Part shown: positions 24,208 through 33,887 of the stretch, in pieces
How positions within the stretch are numbered: the first letter of the stretch is position 1
Layout of the letters: each line of letters begins with the position of its first letter
Origin: Polyangiaceae bacterium
GTDB taxonomy: Bacteria; Myxococcota_A; Polyangia; Polyangiales; Polyangiaceae
NCBI GenBank assembly: GCA_020633235.1
Contig: JACKEA010000005.1
Span: 496,001-560,000, forward strand
Length of the DNA: 64,000 bases
Direction: 5' to 3'
Position numbers and translations under genes: made by a program
The notes under the pieces: model-generated
The model's database searches: none
The model's input: the letters and a program-made list of their open reading frames with translations, nothing else
What the model was told of the DNA's origin: nothing

Positions 24208-24884
24208 TTGAACTCCTCGATCTTCCACTCTCCGTGCTCTCGCAGGAGCTCCACCGTGCCGCCGGCGCCGTAGGCCATGGTGGCGCGCTCCCCGATGCGC
24301 TCGAAGCGCGCGGTGGGCAGGGCCGCCTCCAGGGCCTGGGTGAGGCGGTCCATCTCTTCGCGCTGTTCGCCCTCCCACGCCTTCTTGAGCTTGGCGGCGT
24401 CGAGTCCTTCGGTCTTGGCGTCCGGCACGAAGCGCATCAGCACGTCGTAGCGCTTGTTGTCGTAGGCGCGGATGAAGGCGCGCACCGCGGCCTCCGGCGT
24501 GGCCTGGCTGTAGAGATCGATGGCCGAGCCATCCACCCGCCAGTTGCCGTTCTCGTACACCAAGAGCAGAGACTGGCCGTTCGGAGCCGTGACGGTGGCG
24601 GTGACCAAGGGCGGTCCGCTGGGGCGGGCGAGGGCGCGAGCGATGTCCCGAACCTCTTCGGGATTCTCTCGAACCATGCGCTGGAAAGCCTCGAATGGGA
24701 TGCTCTTCTTGGCCTCGTCGCTGAGCAGCACGTAGGCGTCCTGCACCCGGCCCTGGTTCAGGGCGCGCGAGTAGGCGTCGAGCGTTTCCCGGGGCCCCTG
24801 GGCCGCTTGGGACCCGCTGCATCCCGCGGCGAAAATCAAGGCACCGGCCAGTCCGAGCGCCCGGCTGCGACTCGCGAGCTTCAC
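24204..24884 (-). CDS. Lipoprotein with NTF2/DUF4878-like domains
   Basis: A signal peptide ends LIFAAGCSG (lipobox). The 226-residue protein contains two similar halves of the NTF2/DUF4878 type. The first begins GPRETLDAYSRALNQGRVQDAYVLLSDEAKK and ends LLLVYENGNWRVDGSA. The second begins TPEAAVRAFIRAYDNKRYDVLMRFVPDAK and ends VELLREHGEWKIEEF. Function unknown; extracytoplasmic. It heads the hisBHA-AIM24-pgsA run and overlaps hisB by 4 bases, an odd pairing of a lipoprotein with histidine biosynthesis. Confidence 0.75.
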   Translation of the reverse strand: MKLASRSRALGLAGALIFAAGCSGSQAAQGPRETLDAYSRALNQGRVQDAYVLLSDEAKKSIPFEAFQRMVRENPEEVRDIARALARPSGPPLVTATVTAPNGQSLLLVYENGNWRVDGSAIDLYSQATPEAAVRAFIRAYDNKRYDVLMRFVPDAKTEGLDAAKLKKAWEGEQREEMDRLTQALEAALPTARFERIGERATMAYGAGGTVELLREHGEWKIEEFK

Positions 24885-24969
24885 GAGGCCCGCTTACCAC
24901 AGCCTTTGGCACGGAGCGACAGGGCCGTTGCACTGGACGCCGCTGGCATCCGTACTACTGTCTGGGCAC

Positions 24970-27378
24970 ATGGCCCCGTCCGCATCCTCTCGGTCGGCAC
25001 ACCCCGACCGAGTCGCGATCCTGCCGCTGAGGAACTCGGTGTTGTTCCCCATGTCGGTGGTGCCCATCAACGTGGGCCGGCCGCGCAGCGTGCAGCTGGT
25101 GGAGGATCTGGTGGGCCGGGACGACGCGCTGGTGGGCGTGCTCGCCCAAAAGAGCGCCGAAACGGTGGAGCCCACCTTCGACGACCTGTACGAGGTGGGC
25201 ACGCTCGCCCGACCGGTAAAGGTCATCCGTCTGGGGCCCGGCAACTACAGCGTGGTGCTCAACGGCATCGGGCGCTTTCGGATGAAGAAGGCGTTGGGGC
25301 TCGAGCCCTACATGCGCGCGGAGATCGAGCGCATCGCCGAACCCATCGGCGAAGACCCGGAGCTCGCCTCCCTGGCCGGGCGGCTGCGGGAAAGCACCCG
25401 TAAGGCGCTCTCGCTGATGCCGAACTTGCCGAAGGAGACGCTGAGCGTGCTCGACAACGTGCGCGAGCCCGGTGCCTTGGCGGATCTGATCGCGTCCAAC
25501 TTTCCGGAAGAGCACGCCAGTATCGCCGTGCGCCAGAGCGTGCTCGAGGCCCTCGATCCGCGGGAGCGGCTGGAGGCGGTCCAGAGCGTGGTGTCGCGGC
25601 AGCTGGAAGTGTTGCGCGTCAAGGACGAGATCACGACGCTGGTCACCCAGGAAATGAGCCGCTCGCAGCGCGACCTGGTGCTGCGCCAGCAGCTGCGCAG
25701 CATTCGCGAAGAGCTGGGCGAGGCGGGGGACGACGACGAAGTGGAGGCGCTCCGGGAGCGCATCGCCCGCGCCGAGCTCCCGCTGGAAGCCGAGAAGGCC
25801 GCGAAGAAGCAGCTCTCGCGGCTGGCCGGCATGCAGCCCCAGTCGGCCGAATACCAAGTGACGCGCACCTACGTGGAGTGGCTGGCGGATCTGCCCTGGA
25901 ACCGCACCACGCCGGATCGCTTCGACGTGCGCGAGGTGCAGCGTTGTCTGGACGAAGATCACTTCGGCCTCAATCGGGTGAAGCGTCGCATCGTGGAGTA
26001 CAGCGCCATCCGCCAGCTCCGGCGCGACAAGAAGGGCCCCATTCTTCTGTTCGTGGGTCCGCCGGGCGTGGGCAAGACGAGCCTCGGGCGCTCGATCGCT
26101 CGCGCCATGGGCCGCCGCTACGGGCGCATCGCCCTGGGCGGCGTGCGGGACGAAGCCGAAGTGCGCGGCCATCGTCGCACCTACGTGGGCGCGCTGCCCG
26201 GACGCATCATCCAAGCGCTCAAGAAGGTGGGGACGCGGAACCCCGTCTTGGTGCTCGACGAGGTCGACAAGATGGGCGTCGACATGCGCGGGGATCCCGC
26301 AGCCGCCCTGCTCGAGGTCCTCGATCCGGAGCAGAACGACGCGTTCGTCGACCACTACGTCGGCGTCCCCTTCGACCTTTCGGAGGTCACCTTCCTGGCC
26401 ACGGCGAACTACCGGGACCAGATCCCCGAGGCGCTGAAAGACCGCATGGAGCTCATCGAGGTGCCGGGCTACACCCGCACCGAGAAGCGCGCCATCGCGC
26501 AGCAGTTCCTGGTGCCCAAGCAGCTCAAGGAGCACGCTCTCACGGAGCAGAACCTCAAGTTCGAGGCCGACGGCATCGAGACGATCATCGATTTCTACAC
26601 GCGAGAAGCCGGCGTGCGCGGGCTGGAGCGGGAGATCGCGGCCGTGTGCCGGGACGCCACCGTGCGGATGGCGGACGGCAAGAACGTGGAAGGCGTGGTG
26701 GTGGAGCGCCCCTACGTGGAGGAGGTCCTCGGCATCCACAAGCACGAGCCGGAGGTCGCCGAGCGCAAGCTCGCGCCCGGCGCGGCAACGGGCTTGGCCG
26801 TCACCGGCGCCGGTGGCGAGCTCTTGCTCGTGGAGGCCACGCGCATGCCCGGCAAGGGCAACATCCACGTCACCGGCAGCATGCGCAACGTGATGAAAGA
26901 GTCGGCCGCCACGGCCGTGTCCTACGTGCGCTCCAAGGCCGTGCGGCTGCATCTCGACCCCGAGTGGCTGCGCACCATCGACCTGCACTTGCACGTTCCC
27001 CGCGGGGGGATCGCTCGGGACGCCGCCAGTGTCGGTGTCCCGATGTTCGTGGCCGTGGCGTCCCTGCTGTTGGACGCTTGCGTGAAGCCAGACGTCGCCA
27101 TGACCGGCGAGATCACCCTGCGCGGCAGCATCCTTCCGGTGAACGGCGTGAAGGACAAAGTGCTCGCTGCCCACCGCGCAGGCATTCGCGACATCGTGAT
27201 GCCGGAGCGCAACTCCCGGGACCTGGAGGAAGTACCGGACGAAGTCTGCCAGGACATTCGCTTTCACTTCGTGTCTCGGGTGGAAGAAGTGCTGCCGCTG
27301 GTGCTGGCGCCGCCGGAGCCGGCCAGCGCCACGGGCGTGAGCGTGCCGCCGGCGCCCAGTGGCGAAGCACGCCCCTGA
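24970..27378 (+). CDS. lon: ATP-dependent Lon-type protease with an altered active-site motif
   Basis: All Lon regions are present in the 802-residue chain: N-terminal substrate domain (VAILPLRNSVLFPMSVVPI), Walker A GPPGVGKT (363-370), Walker B VLVLDEVDK, the sensor regions, and the C-terminal S16 protease domain. The usual serine motif (DGPSAG) reads DAASVG here. Ser687 is in place and Lys730 lies 43 residues later, the spacing of the E. coli dyad, so activity is plausible. Myxobacteria usually have more than one Lon; this looks like a divergent paralogue, similar in domain plan to LonV/LonD. Confidence 0.88.
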   Translation: MAPSASSRSAHPDRVAILPLRNSVLFPMSVVPINVGRPRSVQLVEDLVGRDDALVGVLAQKSAETVEPTFDDLYEVGTLARPVKVIRLGPGNYSVVLNGIGRFRMKKALGLEPYMRAEIERIAEPIGEDPELASLAGRLRESTRKALSLMPNLPKETLSVLDNVREPGALADLIASNFPEEHASIAVRQSVLEALDPRERLEAVQSVVSRQLEVLRVKDEITTLVTQEMSRSQRDLVLRQQLRSIREELGEAGDDDEVEALRERIARAELPLEAEKAAKKQLSRLAGMQPQSAEYQVTRTYVEWLADLPWNRTTPDRFDVREVQRCLDEDHFGLNRVKRRIVEYSAIRQLRRDKKGPILLFVGPPGVGKTSLGRSIARAMGRRYGRIALGGVRDEAEVRGHRRTYVGALPGRIIQALKKVGTRNPVLVLDEVDKMGVDMRGDPAAALLEVLDPEQNDAFVDHYVGVPFDLSEVTFLATANYRDQIPEALKDRMELIEVPGYTRTEKRAIAQQFLVPKQLKEHALTEQNLKFEADGIETIIDFYTREAGVRGLEREIAAVCRDATVRMADGKNVEGVVVERPYVEEVLGIHKHEPEVAERKLAPGAATGLAVTGAGGELLLVEATRMPGKGNIHVTGSMRNVMKESAATAVSYVRSKAVRLHLDPEWLRTIDLHLHVPRGGIARDAASVGVPMFVAVASLLLDACVKPDVAMTGEITLRGSILPVNGVKDKVLAAHRAGIRDIVMPERNSRDLEEVPDEVCQDIRFHFVSRVEEVLPLVLAPPEPASATGVSVPPAPSGEARP

Positions 27379-29644
27379 GAGCGTGACGGCCCTCGCACCG
27401 CTGTTCCGTTCGCGGTCGCAGCTCGTCGCCGCGACCATCGCCGTGGTGCTGCTCGGCGGCATCGGCTTCTTGCCGCTGTTCGGCGGGCCCGGCTACGAGG
27501 CTGCGCTGGCCGCGGGGTTGGTGCTTCCGGCGCTGGGGGCGGTGGCCACCGCGGTGGAGGTGGCCAGTGCCCGACCAGCACCCCTGGACGCCTACGGTCG
27601 CGGCCTGCTCTCCGGATTTCGCCTCGCGCTGTTGGCCCTGCTGGTGACGTTGGCCCACGGCTTTCGCGTGGGCTTCTGCGATCCGTGGGACGACATCGCC
27701 CTGTTTGCCTTGGGCCCCGGGGTGGGCGCGGTGATGGGCGGCGCCTGGGGCGCCCTCGTGGGGCTCTTGGCCGGCGCGCGGCGGCGGCCGCGGCTTTGGG
27801 CCGTGGTGCTCGCCTTCGCAGGGCCGGTGGCCGGCTGCCTGATCAGTCTGTGGCGCTTCTTCTCGAGCCCCATGGTGTTCGCCTTCGATCCCTTCTTCGG
27901 CTTCTTCGCGGGGCCGCTGTACGACACCGTGATCACCGGGACCCGAGGCTTGCTCAGCTACCGCGCGGGGAGCCTCGCGACGCTGCTCGCCGGCGCGGCG
28001 CTCTTCCAACACCTGGACGAGCGGTTCGGCCGGCGCTGGGGCGTGATCCTGGGCGGCGCTCTGGCCGCCGCCGCGTCCCTCGGCATCACCGTGGCCGGCG
28101 GCAAGCTCGGTCACTGGAGCACGGTCTCCACCATTGCCGAGGAGCTCGGACGCAGCGTCAAGAGCGAGCGCTGCAACGTGGTCTACGACGCCGGCATCTA
28201 CGAGCGCGACGCGCGGCTGTTCGCCGAGGAGTGCAGCGCCCACGTGCGTCAGATCGAGGCCTACTTCGACGCCAAGGGCCCCGATCACGTCACGGCGTTC
28301 CTGTTCCTGAACGAAGCCCAGAAGGGCCGTTTGATGGGCGCGCAGTCGACCTACATCGCCAAGCCCTGGCGGCGGGAGATCTACGTTCAGTTCGCCCGCT
28401 ATCCGCACCCGGTGGTGGGCCACGAGCTGGCCCACGTGGTGAGCGGCGCCTTCGCGCCGGGGCCGTTCCACGTCGCTGGGCCGCTGCACGGCTGGATCCC
28501 GGACCCCGGCCGTATCGAAGGCGTGGCGGTGGCGGCGCGCCCGGACGAGGACGACGATCTCTCGCTCGCCGAGTGGGCTCGGGCGATGCGCGACGAAAAG
28601 CTCCTGCCGCCCCTGTCCCGGGTGTTTCGCCTGAGCTTTCTGGGGGAAAACAGCGCCACGGCGTACACCGTGGCGGGCGCCTTCGTGGCTTGGTTCCACG
28701 ACCACTACGGAGCCCGCGCCCTGCGTGAGTGGTACGGCGGCAAGACGCTGCCGGAGGTGAGCGGCGGCAAGGATCTGGCCCAGCTCGAAGCCGAGTGGAT
28801 GAAGTATCTCGACGGCGTCACCCTCGACGACCGCGCTCGCATCGCAGCGCGTGCCCGCTTCGACCGGCCGGCGATCTTCGGTCGCCAGTGTCCGCACGTG
28901 GTCGACGCGCTGGCGCAGGAAGCCGGCGGCAAGCTCGGCGCCGGCGATCACGTGGGGGCAGAGGAGATCTACCAACGCGTGCTCGTGCTCGATGCGCACA
29001 ACTTCGCGGCGCGCATGGGCCTCGCGGCGTGTGCGTCCCGCGCGGGAGACGCACACGAAGCGCGCCGTCGCTTCCAGGCGATCGCCGACGATACGTCGCT
29101 CACGCGCCTTCTACGCGGAAGCGCGGAAGAGGGCATTGCGGACATGGATCTGTACGCGGGAGACGTTGCCCGCGCGCGGCGCGGCTATCGCGCTCTGGAA
29201 GCCATCGTGGCCAACGCCGATCACCTGCGCAGCCTTGCGGTGAAGTCGAGCACCACGAGCGAGGTGTCACGGCAGGCTATCGTGCGACTCTTGATCGGCG
29301 ATCCCGAGCTGGGCCGCGACTTCGCGGACGCGGCGAGCTGGCTCGGCCGCTGGAGCGAGCTCGAGCCCGGGGACGGCACCGCGGACTATCTGCTCGGCCG
29401 CAACCTGTACAACGGCGGGCGCTACACGGACGCCGCGGCGCGGCTCGACGCTGCTCTGGCGCGCAAGCTCGAGATCCCGGAGGTGGCGCGGGAGGCGCTG
29501 TGGATGCGCGCCGTGGTCGCCTGCGCTCGGGGGCACGCGCCGGTGGCCCGCGGCGCCATCGCGCAGTACCTGCTGACGCCAGGGCTTTCGGCATCGCGCC
29601 GGGCCGGGGCGCGGGCCTTTGCCGCGCGCTGCGGTGCCCTCTGA
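27359..29644 (+). CDS. Membrane-bound gluzincin-like peptidase with TPRs
   Basis: The N-terminal 260 residues contain about six membrane helices. The central domain carries HPVVGHELAHVVSG (His355, Glu356, His359), the HExxH zinc motif of gluzincins; IEGVAVAARPDEDD about 40 residues later could hold the third ligand (Glu), as in peptidase MA-like enzymes. The C-terminal 230 residues contain TPR-like helices (GAEEIYQRVLVLDAHNFAARMGLA). The GTG at 27359 overlaps lon by 20 bases; GTG 27383 would be the alternative start without overlap. Inferred: a membrane protease with a scaffold tail. The substrate is unknown. Confidence 0.7.
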   Translation: MAKHAPESVTALAPLFRSRSQLVAATIAVVLLGGIGFLPLFGGPGYEAALAAGLVLPALGAVATAVEVASARPAPLDAYGRGLLSGFRLALLALLVTLAHGFRVGFCDPWDDIALFALGPGVGAVMGGAWGALVGLLAGARRRPRLWAVVLAFAGPVAGCLISLWRFFSSPMVFAFDPFFGFFAGPLYDTVITGTRGLLSYRAGSLATLLAGAALFQHLDERFGRRWGVILGGALAAAASLGITVAGGKLGHWSTVSTIAEELGRSVKSERCNVVYDAGIYERDARLFAEECSAHVRQIEAYFDAKGPDHVTAFLFLNEAQKGRLMGAQSTYIAKPWRREIYVQFARYPHPVVGHELAHVVSGAFAPGPFHVAGPLHGWIPDPGRIEGVAVAARPDEDDDLSLAEWARAMRDEKLLPPLSRVFRLSFLGENSATAYTVAGAFVAWFHDHYGARALREWYGGKTLPEVSGGKDLAQLEAEWMKYLDGVTLDDRARIAARARFDRPAIFGRQCPHVVDALAQEAGGKLGAGDHVGAEEIYQRVLVLDAHNFAARMGLAACASRAGDAHEARRRFQAIADDTSLTRLLRGSAEEGIADMDLYAGDVARARRGYRALEAIVANADHLRSLAVKSSTTSEVSRQAIVRLLIGDPELGRDFADAASWLGRWSELEPGDGTADYLLGRNLYNGGRYTDAAARLDAALARKLEIPEVAREALWMRAVVACARGHAPVARGAIAQYLLTPGLSASRRAGARAFAARCGAL

Positions 29645-29674
29645 CCGCGACGGGATTCGCGCCGCACCAACAAA
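29645..29674. repeat. Dispersed palindromic element, type 2
   Basis: CCGCGACGGGATTCGCGCCGCACCAACAA in three parts, immediately after the stop codon; the CCAACAA end points downstream. Confidence 0.55.
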
Positions 29675-29695
29675 CCAGCTATAGCCAGCGAGCGG

Positions 29696-30586
29696 ATGGT
29701 GCGGCGAGAGCTTCTTCCCTTGGTGCTGGCCCTGGGCCTGCACATGGGCGTGTTGGCGCTCGGGCGGAGACTGCCCGAACGCTTGCTTGGGCCGCGCCCG
29801 GCGCCCACGTCCGAGGTCGAGGTCGAGCTGGTGCCCACGCCGCCCGCGGACACCGCGCCCGCAGAGCCCCAGCCAACGGAGCTTGGCGCGGTCGCCGCCG
29901 CAGCCGCGGGGCCCCGACTCGCGCGGGCGGTGCTGCCCAAGGGTGGCGGCGACGCCACCAGCACGCTGCCGGAAGGCTCCGGCGAGGATGAGGCCCCGGC
30001 GGCGGGCGTGGGCAGCGGCACGCCGGCGCCCGGCCCGGCGCCCGAGAAGCCGGTGAACCTCGGCCTCGGCGGCGACATCGCGTGGATGTATCGCGGGCGC
30101 GCACCGGAGGTGCAAAAACCCCGGCGTCGTCATCAGAGCGTAGGCGCCCTGACGGAGGGGCTGGAGGCACGAGATCGCGCTCACGGTCTGACCCGCGGCG
30201 GCGTCGTCGCCACGGTGGCCCACGGTGTGGCCCTGCGCGTGGGGCCGACCAAGGGTCGCGCCACCTTCGTGGTGGACACCGACCCGAGCGGCCGCGTGCG
30301 TTCCGTGGTCACCGCCGGCGTGAACGGCGACCGTGAGCTGTGGGAGCGAGTGGCCCGGGCGCTGCTGGCGGCGCTGCGCGCCAAGCAGCTGCGGGTGCCC
30401 CCCGGCGCTGCGGGCCTTCGCGTCACGGTGTTGGTGGAGGCGAAGGTGCAGATGCCCAGCGGGCGGGATCCTTCCCGGGGCAACCTGCAAGTGCACGGTC
30501 CCGGCGCTCAGTTCGACGTCGCCGACATCGGTGCAACCGGGCGCCGACTGATCTCCAGCCGAGTCCTGGACGAACAGATCCTTTGA
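29696..30586 (+). CDS. TonB-like periplasmic-spanning protein
   Basis: A 296-residue protein. The first 20 residues form one membrane helix (LLPLVLALGLHMGVLALG), followed by a long Pro/Ala/Glu/Gly-rich linker (about 35-125) such as TonB uses to span the periplasm. A C-terminal domain of about 120 residues contains ATFVVDTDPSGRVRSVVTAGVNGDRELWERVARALLAAL, reminiscent of the TonB C-terminal pattern (vxidxdGxVxxvxvxxs...ld-aAlxAlrxw). No ExbB/ExbD genes nearby. The family call is an inference from layout and a weak motif. Confidence 0.5.
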   Translation: MVRRELLPLVLALGLHMGVLALGRRLPERLLGPRPAPTSEVEVELVPTPPADTAPAEPQPTELGAVAAAAAGPRLARAVLPKGGGDATSTLPEGSGEDEAPAAGVGSGTPAPGPAPEKPVNLGLGGDIAWMYRGRAPEVQKPRRRHQSVGALTEGLEARDRAHGLTRGGVVATVAHGVALRVGPTKGRATFVVDTDPSGRVRSVVTAGVNGDRELWERVARALLAALRAKQLRVPPGAAGLRVTVLVEAKVQMPSGRDPSRGNLQVHGPGAQFDVADIGATGRRLISSRVLDEQIL

Positions 30587-30588
30587 GC

Positions 30589-31270
30589 TCAGCGCGTTCG
30601 GTCGGAGGTGACGCGGCCATCCACCAGCTCGATGGTGCGGTCCGTCCGCTCGGCGAGTCGGGGGTCGTGCGTCACGATGAGAAAAGTGATGTTGCGCTCT
30701 TTGTTGAAGCGCCGCAAAAGATCGAAGATCTCGTCGGCGGTTTGCGTGTCGAGGTTGCCAGTTGGCTCATCCGCCAGCACCAACGCTGGCTCTGCCATCA
30801 GCGCGCGGGCGATGGCGACGCGCTGTTGCTGCCCACCTGAGAGCTGGCTGGGCTTGTCATCGCAGCGCCGCCCAAGGCCTACTTCCTTCAGTAGCTCCCG
30901 TGCTCGCCGGAGGTCCGCTGGCTTTCTGCGACGAGCGGCAATGATCCGGGGCATGGCAACGTTCTCATCTACGCTGAGCGCCGAGATCAGGTGATGGAAC
31001 TGAAAGACGAAGCCGATGCTGCCACCGCGTAGCAGCGTCAGCTCTCGTTCGGATAGCTGTGTGGTCTCCATACCTCGCAGCAAGATGCTGCCGCTGGTCA
31101 CGCGATCCAAGAGGCCCAGAAGATTCAGCAACGTGCTCTTGCCGGAACCGCTCGGCCCGATGAGCGAAGCGAATTCCCCAGGGTCGAGTCTGAGATCGAT
31201 GCCATGCAGGACTCGGCTCACCACCGCATCGCCATAGTCCTTGGTTACCCCTCGCAGCCTGACAATGGGG

Positions 31271-31278
<8 letters not shown>
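30589..31278 (-). CDS. ABC transporter ATP-binding protein, MacB/LolD type
   Basis: A 229-residue ATPase with Walker A GPSGSGKST, LSGGQQQRVAIARAL signature, Walker B ALVLADEPTGNLD and the H-loop VTHDPRLAE. The PTGNLDTQT sequence is typical of the LolD/MacB family, which drives mechanotransmission across the envelope rather than substrate passage through the membrane. The ATG at 31278 overlaps the end of the permease gene by 8 bases, so the two are coupled. Confidence 0.9.
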
Positions 31279-32488
<1,210 letters not shown>

Positions 32489-33691
32489 TTACGCCCCTCC
32501 GGCGACGCGCACGCGGCTGCCGGCCGATACTGCCGCGTTCGCTTCCAATACGGTGGATCCCTCGTCCAATCCCTCGAGGATTTCCACGTGCTCGTCGCCG
32601 CGGATCCCGAGGCGAACGTTCTGGCGAGTGGCATGGTCGCCACGAACCACCATGACCCAAGGCGAATCCCCGCCGAGCTCATGGATCGCGTCGGCGTCGA
32701 TGACGAGCGCGTTCTTACGCTCGGCCACCTGGATCTCGATGGAAACCGTCATCGCTGGGCGCAGGTAGCTCGGCGGCTTGGGGACCTCGAGGCGCAGCTC
32801 CACGGTTCCCCGCCGTGGATCGACGGATGGTGCGATGAACGAGACCTTCGCGTCGAAGCGGTCGCTTGCATACGCTTCGGCAGAGGCCGTAGCCGCCTGA
32901 CCGACCGTCAACAGTGAGAGGTTCTTCTCGTCGGGCTCTGCGAGCAACTGGGTGAGACCGGTGCGCGCCAGGGTCAGTACGACGCGCCCAGGAGCGGCTA
33001 GCTCGCCAGGCTCCACGCTGCGATTCAACACGACGCCGTCGACGGGGGCTCGCAGCACCGTGCGTTCCAGGCGCACGTTGGCGGCACGTAGCTCCGCCTC
33101 GGCGAGGGCCAAGTCGGCGTGCGCACTTTCCGCATCCGCGCCGCCGGGGCGCGCTGCGTCGGCTTGCACTTTGGCCGCCGAGAGCTGGCTCTTGGCCACG
33201 TCTAGCTGGGTCCGGGAGCGATCCAGCTCGCTCTTGGCGATGGCACCGGAAGCGTAGAGCTTCTCGTCCTCGGTGTACCGGCGTTGGCTTTCGTCGCGCC
33301 GCGCCTCGGCTTGAGCCAGCGACTCGTCCAGGACCTTCGCGCTCACGTTCCGCACCTGCCGACGCTTTGCTCTGGCGCGGGCGAGGGTGGCTTTCGCCTG
33401 CGCCACGGCCACGAGGGCGTCCTTGTCGTCGAGGCGCACGAGGATGTCGCCCTTGCTCACGCGGTCGCCCTTGTCGACTCGTACATCGAGCACCTCGGCC
33501 GAGATGCCGGCGGAAATGTCTATCTCGGCGGGTGCCATCACCCGGCCGGTAGTGACCACGGTCTGGACGAGGTCGCTGCGAACCGGCTTGAGCGCCGGCA
33601 GGCGCGGACCCAGCAGGCGTGGCGCCAGCAGCACCGCGGCGGCGCCTGCGAAGAGCAGTCCAGCGCAGACCATCACGAGCTTGCGGTTCAT
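32489..33691 (-). CDS. Membrane-fusion (HlyD/MacA-like) subunit of the ABC exporter
   Basis: About 400 residues from ATG 33691, chosen because AGGAT lies about 11 bases upstream; two earlier in-frame starts exist (33706, 33724). An N-terminal membrane anchor (LVMVCAGLLFAGAAAVLL) is followed by the two lipoyl halves (ISAEVLDVRVDKGDRVSKGDILVRLDDKD and LRAPVDGVVLNRSVEPGELAAPG). They bracket a long coiled coil (about 85-190), with beta-barrel and membrane-proximal domains at the C terminus. It is the first gene of an MFP-permease-ATPase operon. No outer-membrane TolC-like partner is adjacent. Confidence 0.9.
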   Translation of the reverse strand: MNRKLVMVCAGLLFAGAAAVLLAPRLLGPRLPALKPVRSDLVQTVVTTGRVMAPAEIDISAGISAEVLDVRVDKGDRVSKGDILVRLDDKDALVAVAQAKATLARARAKRRQVRNVSAKVLDESLAQAEARRDESQRRYTEDEKLYASGAIAKSELDRSRTQLDVAKSQLSAAKVQADAARPGGADAESAHADLALAEAELRAANVRLERTVLRAPVDGVVLNRSVEPGELAAPGRVVLTLARTGLTQLLAEPDEKNLSLLTVGQAATASAEAYASDRFDAKVSFIAPSVDPRRGTVELRLEVPKPPSYLRPAMTVSIEIQVAERKNALVIDADAIHELGGDSPWVMVVRGDHATRQNVRLGIRGDEHVEILEGLDEGSTVLEANAAVSAGSRVRVAGGA

Positions 33692-33887
33692 GTCGGCGAA
33701 CAACATCCTGCCACTTTGCCGCAAAGCATGGTGCTCCGGCTCTCGACGACCAGGGCCGACCGGTGACAGGAATCAGGGGCCGTGCCGGCGAGACCAGGGG
33801 CCTGACCTGGGCACAACTCACCGCGCGAATGAAGCATGCATCCAACGCCCTTGCTTGGCCGCTGCGCCGGGGGCAAGGTTCGCTCCC

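Noticed and set aside
24955..27462. 835-codon open frame on the minus strand opposite lon
   Set aside because: Low-complexity, His/Arg/Leu-rich translation without motifs; shadow of the lon gene.
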